From assembly GCF_023913735.1 (NCBI RefSeq), contig NZ_JAMXBH010000020.1, forward strand, positions 1 to 64,000: 64,000 nt of DNA, written 5' to 3'. Of this stretch, positions 24,645-34,093 are shown piece by piece; the first letter of the stretch is position 1, and each line of letters opens with the position of its first letter. The position numbers were made by a program, and so were the translations under genes. Below the pieces are notes generated by a model that saw nothing but the letters and a program-made list of their open reading frames with translations, was not told the origin of the DNA and searched no databases. This DNA comes from Pseudarthrobacter raffinosi (GTDB lineage Bacteria > Actinomycetota > Actinomycetes > Actinomycetales > Micrococcaceae).

Positions 24645-25391
24645 GTGATTGATGCCCTGACCGTCTCTGCCGTGCAGTACCAGGCGCTGGAAGGCGGGAT
24701 TATCCCGAACGTGCAAGAACACGTCCGGCTGGTCGAGGACGCCGAATCCCACGGTGCCCGGCTGGTGGTGTTTCCTGAGCTGTCGTTGACGGGGTACAAC
24801 CTGGCGCTACTGGCTGTTGACGACTCGTGGCTTCAACGCGATGACCCGCGCCTGGCCGATCTCCACGAAATCTGCCGCCGGACGGGGATCACCGCCGTGG
24901 CAGGTGCTGCCTATCGGGAACCTGACGGCACGCCGCGGCTCGCCAGTCTCGTGATCCACCCCGACGGCACCACTGGACTCGGGTTCAAAACCCACCTCCA
25001 CGGCCCGGAGCGGGAGGCCTTTGCCGCGGGCGACGGTGCCGTCGTGATCGAGCTGGATGGCTGGAAGATCGCGCTGGCCATCTGTTTTGACGCCGCGATT
25101 CCGGACCACTCCACCGGGGCAGCCCAGGCCGGCGCGGATATCTATGCCGTTTCGGCCCTGTACACGCAGGCGGAAGAACGGCGGCTTGGCCTGCATCTCG
25201 GAGCCAGGGCCATGGACAACAGGATGTTCGCCATCTTGGCGAACCTTGGCGGACACACGGCGCTGGGCCCCACCTGCGGCCTCAGCGGGTTCTGGGGACC
25301 GGATGGCTTCGAAATGAAAAAGGCTGCCGGAACAGGCACCGAAATAGTCACCGCCATCCTGCAACGGAGTGCCTTGCGGAAATTCCGCTGA
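24645..25391 (+). CDS. carbon-nitrogen hydrolase (nitrilase superfamily)
   Basis: 248 aa with the full Glu-Lys-Cys triad: E45 in VVFPELSLTGYN, K115 in GFKTHLHG, and C147 in LAICFDAAIP. Cleaves an amide or nitrile bond; substrate unknown. GTG start six bases after TAGGAT (24633-24638), inside the end of the previous gene. The C-terminus is short relative to omega-amidases. Confidence 0.87.
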   Translation: MIDALTVSAVQYQALEGGIIPNVQEHVRLVEDAESHGARLVVFPELSLTGYNLALLAVDDSWLQRDDPRLADLHEICRRTGITAVAGAAYREPDGTPRLASLVIHPDGTTGLGFKTHLHGPEREAFAAGDGAVVIELDGWKIALAICFDAAIPDHSTGAAQAGADIYAVSALYTQAEERRLGLHLGARAMDNRMFAILANLGGHTALGPTCGLSGFWGPDGFEMKKAAGTGTEIVTAILQRSALRKFR

Positions 25392-25503
25392 CCCTGCGGG
25401 GGGCGATCTGCGGTGCGTGCTGACCCCATTCCCTAGGGCATCGCGGCCCGCTAGTTGACGCGGATCACGCCGTCCCCATTGTCCTAACCAGCCGCCGACA
25501 GGG

Positions 25504-25509
25504 TAACGT
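25504..25509 (+). promoter_or_regulatory. -10 box for leaderless dapA
   Basis: TAACGT ends seven bases before the dapA ATG. Confidence 0.4.
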
Positions 25510-25516
25510 TTTTTCC

Positions 25517-26425
25517 ATGCCTCACAAATCCGCCACCGCTCCTGCCCTTGGTACGCTCCTGACCGCTATGGTCACGCCCTTCACCAAGGATGGCGCCGTG
25601 GACTACAAGCAGGCGGCCGAACTGGCCACCAAGCTTGTGGACGATGGCTGCGACGGCCTGGTCGTCACCGGGACCACCGGCGAAACGTCCACCCTCTCGG
25701 ATGAAGAAAACCTTGGCATGTTCCGCGCTGTCAAGGAGGCTGTCGGAGACCGCGCCGCCATCATCGCCGGCACCGGGACGAACGACACCGCACATTCGGT
25801 GCGCCTCTCCCAGCAGGCGGCAGCGCTCGGCGTCGACGGCCTGCTGCTCGTCACGCCGTACTACAACAAGCCCAGCCAGGCCGGGGTCCGGGCACACTTC
25901 GAGACCGTCGCCTCCGCAACCGATGTGCCCGTTATGCTCTATGACATTCCGGGCCGCTCCTCCATCGCGATCGAGCCCGAAACCATGATCCGCTTGGCGC
26001 AGCACCCGAACATCGTCGCCGTCAAGGATGCCAAAGCCGATTTCATGGCAGCCAGCCGCGTGATGGCAGAGACGGACCTGTACTTCTACTCCGGCGACGA
26101 CGGATTGACCCTTCCGTGGATGTCCCTTGGCGCCGTCGGGCTCGTGGGTGTGACAACCCACGTCGCAACGCGCCGCTTCCGCGAGCTGATCGACGCCATC
26201 AATGCGAACGACTTCGAAACCGCGCGTAAGATCAACTTCGAGCTGCTGCCCGTTGTGAGGGCAACGATGACCCGCGTCCAGGGAGCCGTTGCAGCCAAAC
26301 AAATTCTTAAATGGCAGGGAGTCCTGCCCAACTCGATTGTCCGTTTGCCCCTCGTGGAGCCGGACGAAGCCGAGATCGTAACCATCCGCGAGGATTTGGC
26401 GGAAGCGGGGCTGGTCTTTCCCTGA
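25517..26425 (+). CDS. dapA: 4-hydroxy-tetrahydrodipicolinate synthase
   Basis: 302 aa TIM-barrel aldolase condensing pyruvate with aspartate semialdehyde, the committed step to lysine and peptidoglycan DAP. VVTGTTGETSTL and the active-site tyrosine motif VTPYYNKPSQ are clear; the Schiff-base lysine is in IVAVKDAKADF. Followed 41 bases on by the RNase J gene, a common actinobacterial pairing. Confidence 0.96.
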   Translation: MPHKSATAPALGTLLTAMVTPFTKDGAVDYKQAAELATKLVDDGCDGLVVTGTTGETSTLSDEENLGMFRAVKEAVGDRAAIIAGTGTNDTAHSVRLSQQAAALGVDGLLLVTPYYNKPSQAGVRAHFETVASATDVPVMLYDIPGRSSIAIEPETMIRLAQHPNIVAVKDAKADFMAASRVMAETDLYFYSGDDGLTLPWMSLGAVGLVGVTTHVATRRFRELIDAINANDFETARKINFELLPVVRATMTRVQGAVAAKQILKWQGVLPNSIVRLPLVEPDEAEIVTIREDLAEAGLVFP

Positions 26426-26466
26426 GGGCTAAGACCAGCACCCTTCCGCCTGGAAAGTAGTGCACT

Positions 26467-28158
26467 ATGACCCAAACCGCCCTTCCCGGCCTTGTCACGC
26501 CTCCACGCCTGCCGCAAGGCACCCTCCGGATCGTTCCGCTGGGCGGACTGGGGGAGATCGGCCGCAACATGGCCGTGTTCGAAATTGATGGCAAACTGCT
26601 CATCGTGGACTGTGGTGTCCTCTTCCCGGAGGAGACGCAGCCCGGCGTTGACCTGATCCTGCCCGATTTCTCTTACATCGAGAACCGTGTCGACGACATC
26701 GTGGCCGTTGTCCTTACCCACGGCCACGAGGACCACATCGGCGCCGTTCCATACCTCCTGCGGCTGCGCGCCGACATCCCCCTGGTGGGCTCACAGCTGA
26801 CGCTGGCGCTCATCGAGGCCAAGCTGCAGGAACACCGGATCCGTCCGTACACGATGACCGTTGAAGAGGGCCAGGTCGAAAAGTTTGGCCCCTTCGAGTG
26901 CGAGTTTGTCGCGGTCAACCACTCGATCCCCGATGCTTTGGCTGTGTTCATCCGCACGGCCGGCGGCACTGTCCTGCACACGGGCGACTTCAAGATGGAC
27001 CAGCTGCCCCTGGACGGCCGGATCACCGACCTCCGGCACTTCGCCAAGCTGGGTGAAGAGGGCGTTGACCTCTTTATGTCCGACTCCACCAACGCGGATG
27101 TGCCAGGCTTCACCACCGCCGAGAAGGAAATCGGACCCACGCTGGAACGGCTGTTCGGCCAGGCCACCAAGCGCATCATCGTGGCGTCCTTCTCCTCGCA
27201 CGTCCACCGCGTCCAGCAGGTGCTCGACGCCGCCGCCAAGCACAACCGCAAGGTGGCCTTCGTGGGCCGCTCCATGGTCCGCAACATGGCCATCGCCGCC
27301 AAGCTCGGCTACCTGGACGTTCCTGACGGCCTCCTCGTGGACATCAAGAACATCGACAACATGCCGGACAACCGCGTGGTGCTGATGTCCACGGGTTCCC
27401 AGGGCGAACCGATGGCCGCGCTTTCCCGCATGGCCGCCGGTGACCACCGCGTGGTGGTGGGCGACGGCGACACCGTCATTCTGGCCTCCAGCCTCATCCC
27501 GGGCAACGAAAACGCCGTCTTCCGCATCATCAACGGCCTGCTCAAGCTCGGCGCGGACGTCATCCACAAGGGCAACGCCAAGGTGCACGTCTCCGGACAC
27601 GCAGCCGCTGGCGAGCTGCTCTACTGCTACAACATCCTTGAGCCGCTCAACGCCATGCCCGTGCATGGCGAGACCCGCCACCTGATCGCCAACGGCAAGA
27701 TCGCCATCGAGTCCGGCGTCCCCACCGCCAGCGTCATCCTTGCCGACAACGGCACCGTGATCGACCTCAAGGACCACCGCGCAGACGTGGTGGGCCAGGT
27801 TGAAGTGGGCTTTGTCTACGTGGACGGCTCCAGCGTCGGCGAAGTCACGGAAGCGGATCTCAAAGACCGCCAGACACTTGGCGATGAAGGCTTCATCTCC
27901 ATCATCACCGTCATCAACCGCACCACCGGCAAGGTGGTCTCCGGACCCGAGATCCACGCCCGCGGCGTGGCCGAGGACGATTCAGTCTTCGACGAGATCA
28001 TCCCCAAGATCAACGCCGCCCTGGAAGAAGCCGTGCTCAACCGCACGGACCACACCACCCACCAGCTCCAGCAGGTTGTCCGCCGAGTTGTCGGCACCTG
28101 GGTCAACCGCAAGCTGCGCCGCAAGCCCATGATCATCCCGGTGGTCCTCGAGGCGTAA
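26467..28158 (+). CDS. rnj: ribonuclease J
   Basis: 563 aa metallo-beta-lactamase/beta-CASP RNase with 5'-3' exonuclease and endonuclease activity on mRNA and rRNA precursors. The zinc motif H85-G-H87-E-D89-H90 is intact, the GLGEIGRNM opening is typical, and the GHAAAGEL and MPVHGETRHL motifs close the active site. The C-terminal domain ends in a basic RRKPMIIPVV segment. A perfect terminator follows. Confidence 0.96.
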   Translation: MTQTALPGLVTPPRLPQGTLRIVPLGGLGEIGRNMAVFEIDGKLLIVDCGVLFPEETQPGVDLILPDFSYIENRVDDIVAVVLTHGHEDHIGAVPYLLRLRADIPLVGSQLTLALIEAKLQEHRIRPYTMTVEEGQVEKFGPFECEFVAVNHSIPDALAVFIRTAGGTVLHTGDFKMDQLPLDGRITDLRHFAKLGEEGVDLFMSDSTNADVPGFTTAEKEIGPTLERLFGQATKRIIVASFSSHVHRVQQVLDAAAKHNRKVAFVGRSMVRNMAIAAKLGYLDVPDGLLVDIKNIDNMPDNRVVLMSTGSQGEPMAALSRMAAGDHRVVVGDGDTVILASSLIPGNENAVFRIINGLLKLGADVIHKGNAKVHVSGHAAAGELLYCYNILEPLNAMPVHGETRHLIANGKIAIESGVPTASVILADNGTVIDLKDHRADVVGQVEVGFVYVDGSSVGEVTEADLKDRQTLGDEGFISIITVINRTTGKVVSGPEIHARGVAEDDSVFDEIIPKINAALEEAVLNRTDHTTHQLQQVVRRVVGTWVNRKLRRKPMIIPVVLEA

Positions 28159-28183
28159 TAGCCCCGAAGGCAAGCGGAATGGC

Positions 28184-28214
28184 AAAGGCCCGGTTCTTGT
28201 AGAACCGGGCCTTT
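28184..28214 (+). terminator. intrinsic terminator after rnj
   Basis: Perfect 14-bp stem (28184-28197 with 28201-28214) and TGT loop, ending in TTT. Confidence 0.9.
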
Positions 28215-28288
28215 CCCATCCGCAACATGAGGCCGGGAACAGCCGGAAATCCGCGGAAAACCGCGCCAGTTCCGGTACCGTGGCACGT

Positions 28289-31210
28289 ATGGCCACTCGT
28301 ACCACTCCCGCGCCCCGAGGCACCGCTGGCGGCAAATCCAGCGCCAAAACCGGCAGCCCGGCGGGCCGCGGTGCAGGCGCCACAGCGTCCAGCCGCACCG
28401 GCGGCCGGGCTGGCTCTTCGGCCGGCACCACACGCACGCGCCAGCTTCCCGCCGTCGAACAGCGGCAGCCCTGGCTCCTGCGTATTGTCGGCGGCGCCTG
28501 GCTGGCCGTGGGCCATCTGGTCGGCGGCGGTGTCCGCAGGATCGGCTCCGACGTCAGCGACCTGCCGGCGGAGGAGCGCCGCGACGGCGCGGCCCTGTTC
28601 AACCTTGCCCTGGGCGTCTTCATCGCCACCTTCGCGTGGTGGGGAATGACCGGCTGGTTCCCCGACGCCGTCTACGGCGTGGTCAACGGCACCTTCGGCT
28701 GGATGTCACTGCTATTGCCGCTGATGCTTTTTGTGTGTGCCTTCCGGCTCTTCCGGCAGCCCGACGACGGCCGCGGAAACAACCGGGTGGGGATCGGTTT
28801 CCTCATCATGACGTTTGCGGGCTGCGGCCTTGCCCACGTAGTGGGAGGGCAGCCCACCGTTGCCGAAGGCTTCGACGGCCTCCGGCAGGCCGGCGGTATG
28901 CTCGGCTTCCTGGCCGCCTCACCCCTCGGGGCCATCCACGCGGCAGTGCCCGTGGTGATCTACGGCCTGCTGGCCTTCATCTCGCTGCTCATCATTACCG
29001 CCACCCCCTTCGGGGCCATTCCACGCCGCCTGCGGGGTGCCTATGAGCATCTGATGGGCCTGGACCTGCAGGAACCTGGCGACGGCGGGGACAGCCACGA
29101 CCGCAGCTACCTCGAGGAATCGAAGGCAACCCCGGCGCCGCGGAAGAAGAAGCGGCGTTTCTTCGGCAAGGACGACGAGTCCGACGCCGGGCTGGAAGGC
29201 TACGTGGGCGACGAAGCCTTTGAGCACGCCGTCATCGACGACGACGAGACCGACGCAAAGTCGGGCCGCGGACCGCGCCCCGCTCCCGGCGTGCGCCGCC
29301 CCACCCAGGCGGAAATCGCCGTCGAAAAAATCAAAGCGGCCCAGGGCCTCGGCACTGCAGGGAGGGCTCCGGCAGAGGACAACGCCACCGAGGCCATCCC
29401 GCTGGTCACACCCGGGATGGTGGCCGCCGGCTCACTCAACGCTGCACCCGCTGCCGTTGCCCAGGTGCCTGCCAAGCCCGTCACGCCCATGCCCCTTCCG
29501 GCTCCCATTCCGCAGCGGACCGAGCAACTCTCACTGGCGGGCGACGTCACCTACACCCTGCCGCCGTCGGACGTTCTGACCCCGGGCTCCATCCCCAAGG
29601 AGCGCACCGAAGCCAACGACGCCATTGTGGCTTCGCTGACCGAGACCCTTAACCAGTTCAACGTGGAGGCACAGGTCACCGGCTTCAGCCGCGGCCCCAC
29701 CGTCACCCGGTACGAGATCGAGCTCTCCCCGGGCACCAAGGTGGAGCGCGTCACCGCCCTGTCCAAGAACATCTCCTACGCCGTGGCTTCCAGCGATGTC
29801 CGGATCCTCAGCCCCATCCCGGGCAAGTCCGCCATCGGCATCGAGATCCCCAACACGGACCGCGAGACCGTTTCCCTCGGTGACGTGCTGCGCAGCCAGA
29901 ACGCGCGGCGGACCGACCACCCGATGGTGATGGGCGTTGGCAAGGACGTCGAAGGCGGCTATGTTGTGGCGAACCTCGCCAAAATGCCCCACCTGCTCGT
30001 CGCAGGTGCCACTGGCGCCGGTAAGTCCTCGTTCGTGAACTCCATGATCACGTCGATCCTTATGCGGGCAACCCCGGATGAGGTCCGCATGGTCATGGTG
30101 GACCCCAAGCGTGTGGAACTGACCGCCTACGAAGGCGTCCCGCACCTCATCACGCCCATCATTACCAACCCGAAGAAGGCTGCCGAGGCCCTGCAGTGGG
30201 TGGTCCGTGAGATGGACGCCCGTTACGACGACCTCGCCAACTATGGGTTCAAGCACATCGATGACTTCAACAAGGCAGTCCGCGCCGGCAAGGTCCAGCC
30301 GCCCGTTGATTCCAAGCGCGTCATCCGGCCCTACCCGTACCTGCTGGTGATTGTTGACGAGCTCGCCGACCTGATGATGGTGGCACCGCGCGACGTCGAA
30401 GACTCCATCGTCCGCATCACCCAGCTGGCCCGTGCCGCCGGCATCCACCTGGTCCTGGCCACCCAGCGGCCCTCCGTGGACGTCGTCACCGGCCTGATCA
30501 AGGCCAACGTGCCTTCGCGGATGGCCTTCGCCACGTCCTCCGTCACGGACTCCCGCGTGGTCCTTGACCAGCCCGGTGCCGAAAAACTCATCGGCCAGGG
30601 CGATGCGCTGTTCCTGCCGATGGGTGCCTCCAAGGCCATGCGTGTCCAGGGCGCCTGGGTCACGGAGTCTGAAATCCACAAGGTGGTGGAACACGTCAAG
30701 GGCCAGCTCAAGGTCGACTACCGCCACGATGTCGCCCCCGAGGCGCCAAAGAAGCAGATCGACGACGACATCGGGGACGACCTGGAAGTGTTGCTTTCGG
30801 CCACCGAACTGGTTGTCACCACACAGTTCGGTTCGACGTCGATGCTCCAGCGCAAGCTCCGGGTGGGCTTCGCCAAGGCCGGACGGCTAATGGACCTCCT
30901 GGAGTCCAGGGGAGTGGTTGGCCCCTCCGAAGGGTCCAAGGCACGCGACGTCCTGGTGAAGCCGGACGACCTCGCATCGGTGCTGGCAGCCATGAAGGGC
31001 CAGGACGCCCTGGCCGTTGCTGATTCACAGACGGCAGCGCTCAGCGACAACGCCAACGCGAACATTGCCCAGGGCGGTTATGCGGAGGACCTCGTGCAGG
31101 CGGACCTGGACCAGCGCAGCCAGAAGGTTGAGTACTTCGACGGCGCCGACGGCACCTCGGGCGACGACGAGGACGGTTCCGAAGACGCTTGGTCACTCAC
31201 CGGACGGTAG
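28289..31210 (+). CDS. ftsK: DNA translocase FtsK/SpoIIIE
   Basis: 973 aa. Hexameric ATPase that pumps chromosome ends through the division septum. A Ser/Gly/Arg-rich N-terminus is followed by four membrane segments (about 100-250), a linker, and the motor with Walker A GATGAGKSS (near 573) and Walker B LLVIVDELADL (near 685). The C-terminal gamma domain (LRVGFAKAGRLMDLLESRG) reads KOPS orientation sequences. ATG 28289 lies seven bases after TACCGT; a GTG at 28280 falls inside that box. Confidence 0.95.
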   Translation: MATRTTPAPRGTAGGKSSAKTGSPAGRGAGATASSRTGGRAGSSAGTTRTRQLPAVEQRQPWLLRIVGGAWLAVGHLVGGGVRRIGSDVSDLPAEERRDGAALFNLALGVFIATFAWWGMTGWFPDAVYGVVNGTFGWMSLLLPLMLFVCAFRLFRQPDDGRGNNRVGIGFLIMTFAGCGLAHVVGGQPTVAEGFDGLRQAGGMLGFLAASPLGAIHAAVPVVIYGLLAFISLLIITATPFGAIPRRLRGAYEHLMGLDLQEPGDGGDSHDRSYLEESKATPAPRKKKRRFFGKDDESDAGLEGYVGDEAFEHAVIDDDETDAKSGRGPRPAPGVRRPTQAEIAVEKIKAAQGLGTAGRAPAEDNATEAIPLVTPGMVAAGSLNAAPAAVAQVPAKPVTPMPLPAPIPQRTEQLSLAGDVTYTLPPSDVLTPGSIPKERTEANDAIVASLTETLNQFNVEAQVTGFSRGPTVTRYEIELSPGTKVERVTALSKNISYAVASSDVRILSPIPGKSAIGIEIPNTDRETVSLGDVLRSQNARRTDHPMVMGVGKDVEGGYVVANLAKMPHLLVAGATGAGKSSFVNSMITSILMRATPDEVRMVMVDPKRVELTAYEGVPHLITPIITNPKKAAEALQWVVREMDARYDDLANYGFKHIDDFNKAVRAGKVQPPVDSKRVIRPYPYLLVIVDELADLMMVAPRDVEDSIVRITQLARAAGIHLVLATQRPSVDVVTGLIKANVPSRMAFATSSVTDSRVVLDQPGAEKLIGQGDALFLPMGASKAMRVQGAWVTESEIHKVVEHVKGQLKVDYRHDVAPEAPKKQIDDDIGDDLEVLLSATELVVTTQFGSTSMLQRKLRVGFAKAGRLMDLLESRGVVGPSEGSKARDVLVKPDDLASVLAAMKGQDALAVADSQTAALSDNANANIAQGGYAEDLVQADLDQRSQKVEYFDGADGTSGDDEDGSEDAWSLTGR

Positions 31211-31219
31211 CCTAGGAGT

Positions 31220-31855
31220 GTGACTAGCACCGAAGCAACTGCCGCCGGCTCCAGCAGCCCAGGAATCTGGAATCTTCCCAACATCCTGACCATGCTGCGC
31301 ATCGCCCTGGTGCCGTTCTTCGTCTGGTTCCTCCTCGCCGACGCCCCCGGGCTGGACAGCGAGTCAGGGCCGTGGCGCTGGGCCGCGGTGGTGGCGTTCG
31401 CCGTCGCCATCTACACCGACAAGCTTGACGGCGACATCGCCAGGAGCCGCGGCCTCGTCACCAATTTCGGCAAAATTGCAGACCCCATCGCCGACAAGCT
31501 CCTCATCGGCTCAGCCCTGGTGATGCTCTCCATCCTGAATGAACTGCCGTGGTGGGTCACCATCGTCATCCTCGTCAGGGAATGGGGCATCACCGCCCTT
31601 CGGTTCTTTGTCATCCGGTACGGTGTCATCCCGGCCTCGCGCGGAGGCAAGCTCAAGACGGTCGTTCAGACAGCCGCGATCTTCCTGTACCTCCTGCCGC
31701 TCGGCGCGCTGGCGCCGTGGCTTGTCTGGGTGGCTTTCGCCGTCATGATGGTGGCCGTGCTGATCACGGTATGGACCGGCGTCGAATACGTCATTGAAGC
31801 CCTGCGCATCCGGTCACAGGGCAAGCGGGCCGGAAAAACTACAACTGGCAACTAG
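31220..31855 (+). CDS. pgsA: CDP-diacylglycerol-glycerol-3-phosphate 3-phosphatidyltransferase
   Basis: 211 aa CDP-alcohol phosphatidyltransferase; makes phosphatidylglycerol phosphate. The eight-residue-spaced motif D-x2-D-G-x2-A-R-x8-G-x3-D-x3-D is complete in DKLDGDIARSRG and the GKIADPIADK that follows. About five hydrophobic segments. GTG start, six bases after TAGCCT and with AGGAG in front. It sits between ftsK and pncC, a typical actinobacterial order. Confidence 0.93.
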   Translation: MTSTEATAAGSSSPGIWNLPNILTMLRIALVPFFVWFLLADAPGLDSESGPWRWAAVVAFAVAIYTDKLDGDIARSRGLVTNFGKIADPIADKLLIGSALVMLSILNELPWWVTIVILVREWGITALRFFVIRYGVIPASRGGKLKTVVQTAAIFLYLLPLGALAPWLVWVAFAVMMVAVLITVWTGVEYVIEALRIRSQGKRAGKTTTGN

Positions 31856-31864
31856 GGAGCCGAT

Positions 31865-32344
31865 GTGACCAACCTTCACCACCTGGCGGAACAGGCAGTC
31901 AAAAATGCCTTGGAAATGGGCCGCACCGTAGCGACCGCGGAGTCGCTCACTGCGGGAATGGTCAGCGCCGTTCTCGCCGACACAGCCGGAGCCTCAGGCA
32001 TTCTCCAAGGCGGCGTGGTGGCCTACCAGAACTCCGTCAAAGTGGACGTCCTGGGCGTTCCGGCAGAGCTGCTGGCCGCCGCCGGATCAGTTGACGGTGC
32101 TGTCGCAGCGGCCATGGCGGCCGGGGCCAGGACTGCGCTGCATGCAGATATCGGCGTTGCCACCACAGGAGTAGCCGGCCCGGAGGAACACGACGGGAAA
32201 GCGGTGGGAACGGTGTTCATCGGGGTTGCCACAGCGGACGGTGCGTCATATGTCGAATACGCCTTCACCGGGAACCGCGCAGAGATCCGCGGACAGGCTT
32301 GTGGCGCTGCGCTGGAAAGCCTGATCGCGGCCCTATCTTCCTGA
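31865..32344 (+). CDS. pncC: nicotinamide-nucleotide amidase / CinA C-terminal domain protein
   Basis: 159 aa, matching the stand-alone CinA C-terminal domain. Deamidates nicotinamide mononucleotide to recycle NAD. AESLTAGMVSAVLADTAGAS and the GVATTGVAGP segment are diagnostic. The N-terminal MoCF-like half of full CinA is absent. GTG start with GGGAG upstream, nine bases after pgsA. Confidence 0.92.
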   Translation: MTNLHHLAEQAVKNALEMGRTVATAESLTAGMVSAVLADTAGASGILQGGVVAYQNSVKVDVLGVPAELLAAAGSVDGAVAAAMAAGARTALHADIGVATTGVAGPEEHDGKAVGTVFIGVATADGASYVEYAFTGNRAEIRGQACGAALESLIAALSS

Positions 32345-32496
32345 AGCTACCGGGCGTAAAGTTGCCGGGAACAAATCCCGGTGTCCATTAGTTATTACAT
32401 TGTGTCGCTTCCGGAGAGCGGAGGCGCCTAGGATGAATAAACCACCACGGTTCGCTCCACGGCGGACCGAACTCATGAGGGAGCAAGGCGATACAG

Positions 32497-32949
32497 ATGG
32501 TAAAGCAGCCCGTATCCATAAACGGCGTTGTCCGCTGGAAGGATGTGGGCCTCGCCGATCAGGCCAAGAGCGAACAGAAGGAGCGCAAGATGGTTGTACT
32601 TCGTCACGAAATCGGTGATGTCCTGCGCGATGTACGCCAGCGCCAGGGACGCACGCTCCGTGAAGTTTCGCACAGTGCCCGTGTTTCCTTGGGCTACCTC
32701 AGCGAAGTAGAGCGCGGCCAGAAGGAAGCTTCATCAGAGCTCCTCTCGTCAATCTGCTCAGCCCTGGACGTGCCGCTGTCCAGCATGCTCAGGGAAGTCA
32801 GCGACCGTGTCGCCGTCGCCGAGGGCGTTGCCGTTCCGGACACCGTTCCCCAGGAATTCTCACAGCGCTACGGCCGCGACCTTGATCGCGATTTGAGCGC
32901 TGAACTCAACAACGAACTTTCCAAGGGCCTGCTTTCCGGCGCACGGTAA
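32497..32949 (+). CDS. clgR: ClgR-type XRE transcriptional regulator
   Basis: 150 aa. The helix-turn-helix (RDVRQRQGRTLREVSHSARV then SLGYLSEVERGQKEAS) is near-identical in style to ClgR, the activator of clp protease and related stress genes. ATG 32497 has GGGAG-like sequence upstream; a second ATG at 32590 has AGGAG seven bases before it and begins the strongly conserved part (MVVLRHEIGDVLRD), so the start could be there (119 aa). It lies downstream of pncC, as in other actinobacteria. Confidence 0.88.
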   Translation: MVKQPVSINGVVRWKDVGLADQAKSEQKERKMVVLRHEIGDVLRDVRQRQGRTLREVSHSARVSLGYLSEVERGQKEASSELLSSICSALDVPLSSMLREVSDRVAVAEGVAVPDTVPQEFSQRYGRDLDRDLSAELNNELSKGLLSGAR

Positions 32950-32980
32950 GCCGTCCGCAGGAGCCAGACAGGAAGTACAG

Positions 32981-33011
32981 CAAAGCCTCCGGCCATGGGC
33001 CGGAGGCTTTG
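32981..33011. terminator. bidirectional terminator between clgR and the MarR gene
   Basis: Perfect 14-bp stem (32981-32994 with 32998-33011) around an ATG loop, between convergent genes. Confidence 0.9.
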
Positions 33012-33024
33012 TTGCGTGTGGTGG

Positions 33025-33594
33025 CTATTTTGCCGTGTCGCCGGCGGACGGGTCCTTCGCGAAACCGTCGAGTTCAAAGAGGGAGTTGAGCTTTGCCATG
33101 TATTCGGCGAGGGTCTGCAGTTCCCCGACCGGCCACTCACCGAGCCGCTCACGGAAATCCTGGCGGCGCGCATCCTGGACCTGATGCATTTTTTCCTCGC
33201 CCTTTTCGGTGAGGCGGATCGACTGCGCCCTTCCGTCCAGGGGGTCAGCTTCCTTGAACACCAGCCCGATGCTTTCCAGGAAAGCGATCTGGCGGCTGAC
33301 GGATGGCTTGCCCACTCCGATGTTCAGGGCAAGGTCTGTCAACCGGATGGGTCCCTCGCGCCGGATGACCGAAAGCAGGCCGTAGGCTGCCGGTTCCATG
33401 TCCGGGTGCACCTGCCGCGAGAGCTGATGGGACACCGACCGGGCGCGCCGCCAAAAGAGACTGATTTGGTGTTCCACGGTGTTCAGGGCCTCATCGACGG
33501 TGTCCTTGTCGGTACCTGTCCCCGCAGGGGACGTTGCCGGAAGGCCGGTTTCGGGAAGGCCTGTCGCAGGAGGGCCGTCGGCAGTGTTGCTCAT
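33025..33594 (-). CDS. MarR-family transcriptional regulator
   Basis: 189 aa. A Thr/Gly/Pro-rich N-terminus of about 30 residues is followed by a winged helix (LTDLALNIGVGKPSVSRQIAFL, wing DPLDGRAQSIRLTEKG). ATG 33594 lies seven bases after TAGAAT (33602-33607 complement), so the transcript is leaderless. Diverges from the DUF3046 gene. Its ligand and targets are unknown. Confidence 0.9.
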   Translation of the reverse strand: MSNTADGPPATGLPETGLPATSPAGTGTDKDTVDEALNTVEHQISLFWRRARSVSHQLSRQVHPDMEPAAYGLLSVIRREGPIRLTDLALNIGVGKPSVSRQIAFLESIGLVFKEADPLDGRAQSIRLTEKGEEKMHQVQDARRQDFRERLGEWPVGELQTLAEYMAKLNSLFELDGFAKDPSAGDTAK

Positions 33595-33601
33595 AGCAAC
33601 A

Positions 33602-33607
33602 ATTCTA
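33602..33607 (-). promoter_or_regulatory. -10 box of the MarR gene
   Basis: TAGAAT on the minus strand, seven bases before the ATG, the closest match to consensus among the leaderless boxes here. Confidence 0.6.
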
Positions 33608-33635
33608 GGGTCCGGGACCGTGAGAGACTCTATTG

Positions 33636-33860
33636 GTGCGGATCAGTGACTATTGGCGGCTTATGGACGACGAATTCGGGGCTGGCTACTCCCGGGTCTT
33701 GAGCAGCACCCTGGTCCTGGCCGGGGCCGGCGGGCGAACCGCCGACCAGGCCCTCGCGGCCGGAATGAACCCGCGGCAGGTGTGGCTGGCCATCTGCGAT
33801 GTCCAGGATGTGCCGCCGGAGCGGCGCCTGGGACGCGACGTCAAACCCCTGCGCGACTGA
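33636..33860 (+). CDS. DUF3046 family protein
   Basis: 74 aa from GTG 33636. VRISDYWRLMDDEFG, a central ALAAGMNPRQVWLAIC and a basic end RRLGRDVKPL match the small DUF3046 family found beside recA in many actinobacteria. Function unknown. A TTG at 33633 directly precedes the GTG. Confidence 0.85.
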   Translation: MRISDYWRLMDDEFGAGYSRVLSSTLVLAGAGGRTADQALAAGMNPRQVWLAICDVQDVPPERRLGRDVKPLRD

Positions 33861-33933
33861 CGCCGCCACCAACCGGACATCGTTCCCCAGGCTCACGTGC
33901 GCCCTTTCTGCGCTGACACGCCGCCGGATCTGT

Positions 33934-33962
33934 TCGAATACCTGTTCGGGTAAAGCTATGCT
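33934..33962 (+). promoter_or_regulatory. recA promoter with LexA box
   Basis: TCGAATACCTGTTCGG (33934-33949) matches the LexA consensus with two changes. It overlaps a -35 (TTCGAA, 33933-33938) placed 18 bases before -10 TATGCT (33957-33962). The recA ATG is about 130 bases on, so recA has a real leader. Confidence 0.8.
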
Positions 33963-34093
33963 TTTCGTAGTGGGTTATCCACATAGGCGATGTCATCCGG
34001 CCAGAATGTCAGCGGGTGCCATTAGCGTCAGAGATGACCAAGAAATGGCCGCTGAGGCCACTCCAAAGCGAGAAAGCATTAGAGGTGTGAACC

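Noticed and set aside
32400..32618. A 72-codon frame overlapping the start of clgR
   Set aside because: Out of frame with clgR, Arg-rich throughout, typical of a shadow frame.
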